In this document: in pieces, positions 5,436-6,357 of the stretch
Position numbering within the stretch: position 1 is the stretch's first letter
Layout: every line of letters starts with the position of its first letter
Assembly (NCBI GenBank): GCA_036338025.1
Contig: JAYZDB010000282.1
Location: 1-6,357, forward strand
Source of the DNA: JAYZDB01 sp036338025
GTDB taxonomy: Bacteria; Planctomycetota; UBA1135; UBA2386
Reading direction: 5' to 3'
DNA length: 6,357 nt
Translations under genes and position numbers: made by a program
The notes under the pieces: generated by a model
What the model was told of the DNA's origin: nothing
What the model saw: the letters and a program-made list of their open reading frames with translations, nothing else
The model's database searches: none

Positions 5436-6357
5436 CTAACTGATCCCAAAGCCCCAACTGTACTCCTTTCGGATGAACTCCTCGGCCTTCGGACAGTTGG
5501 TTGCACGCAGATTTACCGAGTCCCAGTGGATCTTCTCTGCGGCGCGGATCGCGACGTTTCCCAGCAACACCGTCTCGGTCAGATCGGCAGCGTAATCAAA
5601 GCTGGCCATGCACCGCGGCCCTCCCTTGCAGTCATCGATCCACTCGTTGTAGATCTTGTCGCCGGTTCCACCGCGCGCTCTTGGCAACGTGGGTGCCGGA
5701 GGCTTGTAGTCCTGAAACCGTTCCTTTGGCAGCAGTTGGAAGGTTCGACCGTAATCGTCAGCCGAGTACATCACGCCCTTGCTGCCGACCATGATGGATC
5801 CGCCGCCCGCCAGCTTGGTGGCGCCTGGCACCAGTTCGACCGGCGGTTTCTTGCCGCCATCGTACCAAGTGAACTTCACCGGCGGCAACTTGCCGCGCTG
5901 TGGGAATTGGTAGACGACCTTGGACCACAACGGCGCCGAATCGTCGGTAGCCCCGACGCTCTCTGCCTCCACCCAGCTCGGAGCACCCAACTCCAGAGCC
6001 ATGAACGGCATATTCAAGATGTGACATCCCATGTCCCCTAACGCGCCAGTGCCATAGTCCCAGAAACCGCGCCAGGAAAACGGTGCGTACTTCTTCTGAT
6101 AGGGACGGTACGGGGCTGGTCCGAGAAATAAATCCCACCGCATGGTGGCGGGGATCACATCGATCTTGTCATCGCGTTTCAGACCCTGCTTCCAATAGCC
6201 GCCTGGACGGTTGGTCCAGACATGCAGTTCCCTGACCTCACCGATCGCGCCCGCTCGCACGACCTCAACCGCCTGCCGCAGGCCGTCCAGTCCGGTGCCC
6301 TGATTGCCCATGGAAGTCGAGACCTTGTGCTTCGCCGCCAAGGCCTTGAGAACCCGC
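5436..6357 (-). CDS. Gfo/Idh/MocA-family oxidoreductase (N-terminus beyond window)
   Basis: This is a predicted NAD(P)-dependent dehydrogenase acting on a sugar, inositol or related polyol. About 306 C-terminal residues are visible. The frame stays open to the window edge (RVLKALAAKHKVSTSMGNQG), so the TTG at 6341 is not the start. The N-terminal Rossmann fold with its glycine-rich NAD loop and the usual catalytic Lys region (EKP) lie outside. Visible family blocks are SMGNQGTG (end of the nucleotide-binding domain), AGAIGEVRELHVWTNRPGG, WDLFLGPAPYRPY (from nt 6137 downward), FWDYGTGALGDMGCHILNMPF (GDMGCH at 6021-6038) and the C-terminal GSKGVMYSADDYG and NEWIDDCKGGP segments. This architecture, ending in KEYSWGFGIS, is typical of the large paralogous Gfo/Idh families of Planctomycetota and Verrucomicrobiota, many of which carry a Tat signal; that end cannot be seen here. 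The substrate cannot be assigned. The gene is convergent with the thioesterase and probably belongs to a separate unit. Confidence 0.9.
   Translation of the reverse strand, partial: RVLKALAAKHKVSTSMGNQGTGLDGLRQAVEVVRAGAIGEVRELHVWTNRPGGYWKQGLKRDDKIDVIPATMRWDLFLGPAPYRPYQKKYAPFSWRGFWDYGTGALGDMGCHILNMPFMALELGAPSWVEAESVGATDDSAPLWSKVVYQFPQRGKLPPVKFTWYDGGKKPPVELVPGATKLAGGGSIMVGSKGVMYSADDYGRTFQLLPKERFQDYKPPAPTLPRARGGTGDKIYNEWIDDCKGGPRCMASFDYAADLTETVLLGNVAIRAAEKIHWDSVNLRATNCPKAEEFIRKEYSWGFGIS

Noticed and set aside
5430..5454. Intrinsic terminator between the thioesterase and oxidoreductase genes
   Set aside because: The GGGCT/AGCCC arms are only 5 bp with a 15-base loop and no T-run, and one arm lies in coding sequence.
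6339..6341. TTG near 6341 as the oxidoreductase start
   Set aside because: The frame continues to the window edge and the visible part begins at the end of the Rossmann domain, so the true start is outside.
1..6357. A new defence system, mobile element, CRISPR array or structured RNA locus
   Set aside because: Five recognisable metabolic, peptidase or membrane-protein genes account for about 97% of the window. No transposase, integrase, tRNA, direct-repeat array or large noncoding stretch is visible.

Overview
The window is a compact, GC-rich (roughly 60%) bacterial chromosomal segment. It holds five protein-coding genes, two of them cut by the window edges, and almost no unexplained DNA. 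I see no RNA genes, mobile elements, CRISPR arrays or prophage genes. The lineage is uncertain. The oxidoreductase at the right end (WDLFLGPAP, then GALGDMGCH) is of the type abundant in Planctomycetota and Verrucomicrobiota. The FadE and oligopeptidase B proteins resemble the forms best known from Gammaproteobacteria but also occur elsewhere. A Gram-negative, possibly PVC-superphylum or marine metagenomic, bacterium is my inference only.

Layout: (1) 1-2118 (+) is the C-terminal part of a FadE-type acyl-CoA dehydrogenase, the first step of fatty-acid beta-oxidation. (2) 2162-2701 (-) is a small two-helix PepSY-type inner-membrane protein, convergent with fadE across 43 bp. (3) 2702-2836 is the divergent promoter region between the PepSY gene and the next operon; it carries a perfect 6-2-6 dyad and other inverted repeats. 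(4) 2837-4969 (+) is an oligopeptidase B (S9A serine peptidase) with a complete catalytic triad and, unusually, an N-terminal lipoprotein signal peptide. (5) 4966-5406 (+) is a hotdog-fold acyl-CoA thioesterase of the 4-hydroxybenzoyl-CoA thioesterase/YbgC type, overlapping the peptidase stop by 4 bp (ATGA). (6) 5436-6357 (-) is the C-terminal part of a Gfo/Idh/MocA-family NAD(P)-dependent oxidoreductase, convergent with the thioesterase across 29 bp.

How they work together: the peptidase and thioesterase form a probable two-gene operon, transcribed divergently from the PepSY gene. FadE and the thioesterase both act on acyl-CoAs, but they are not in one transcription unit. Nothing here amounts to a recognisable new multi-gene system. 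The most notable points are the lipobox on a normally cytosolic peptidase family, its altered P2-subsite residues, and the dyads in the divergent intergenic region.
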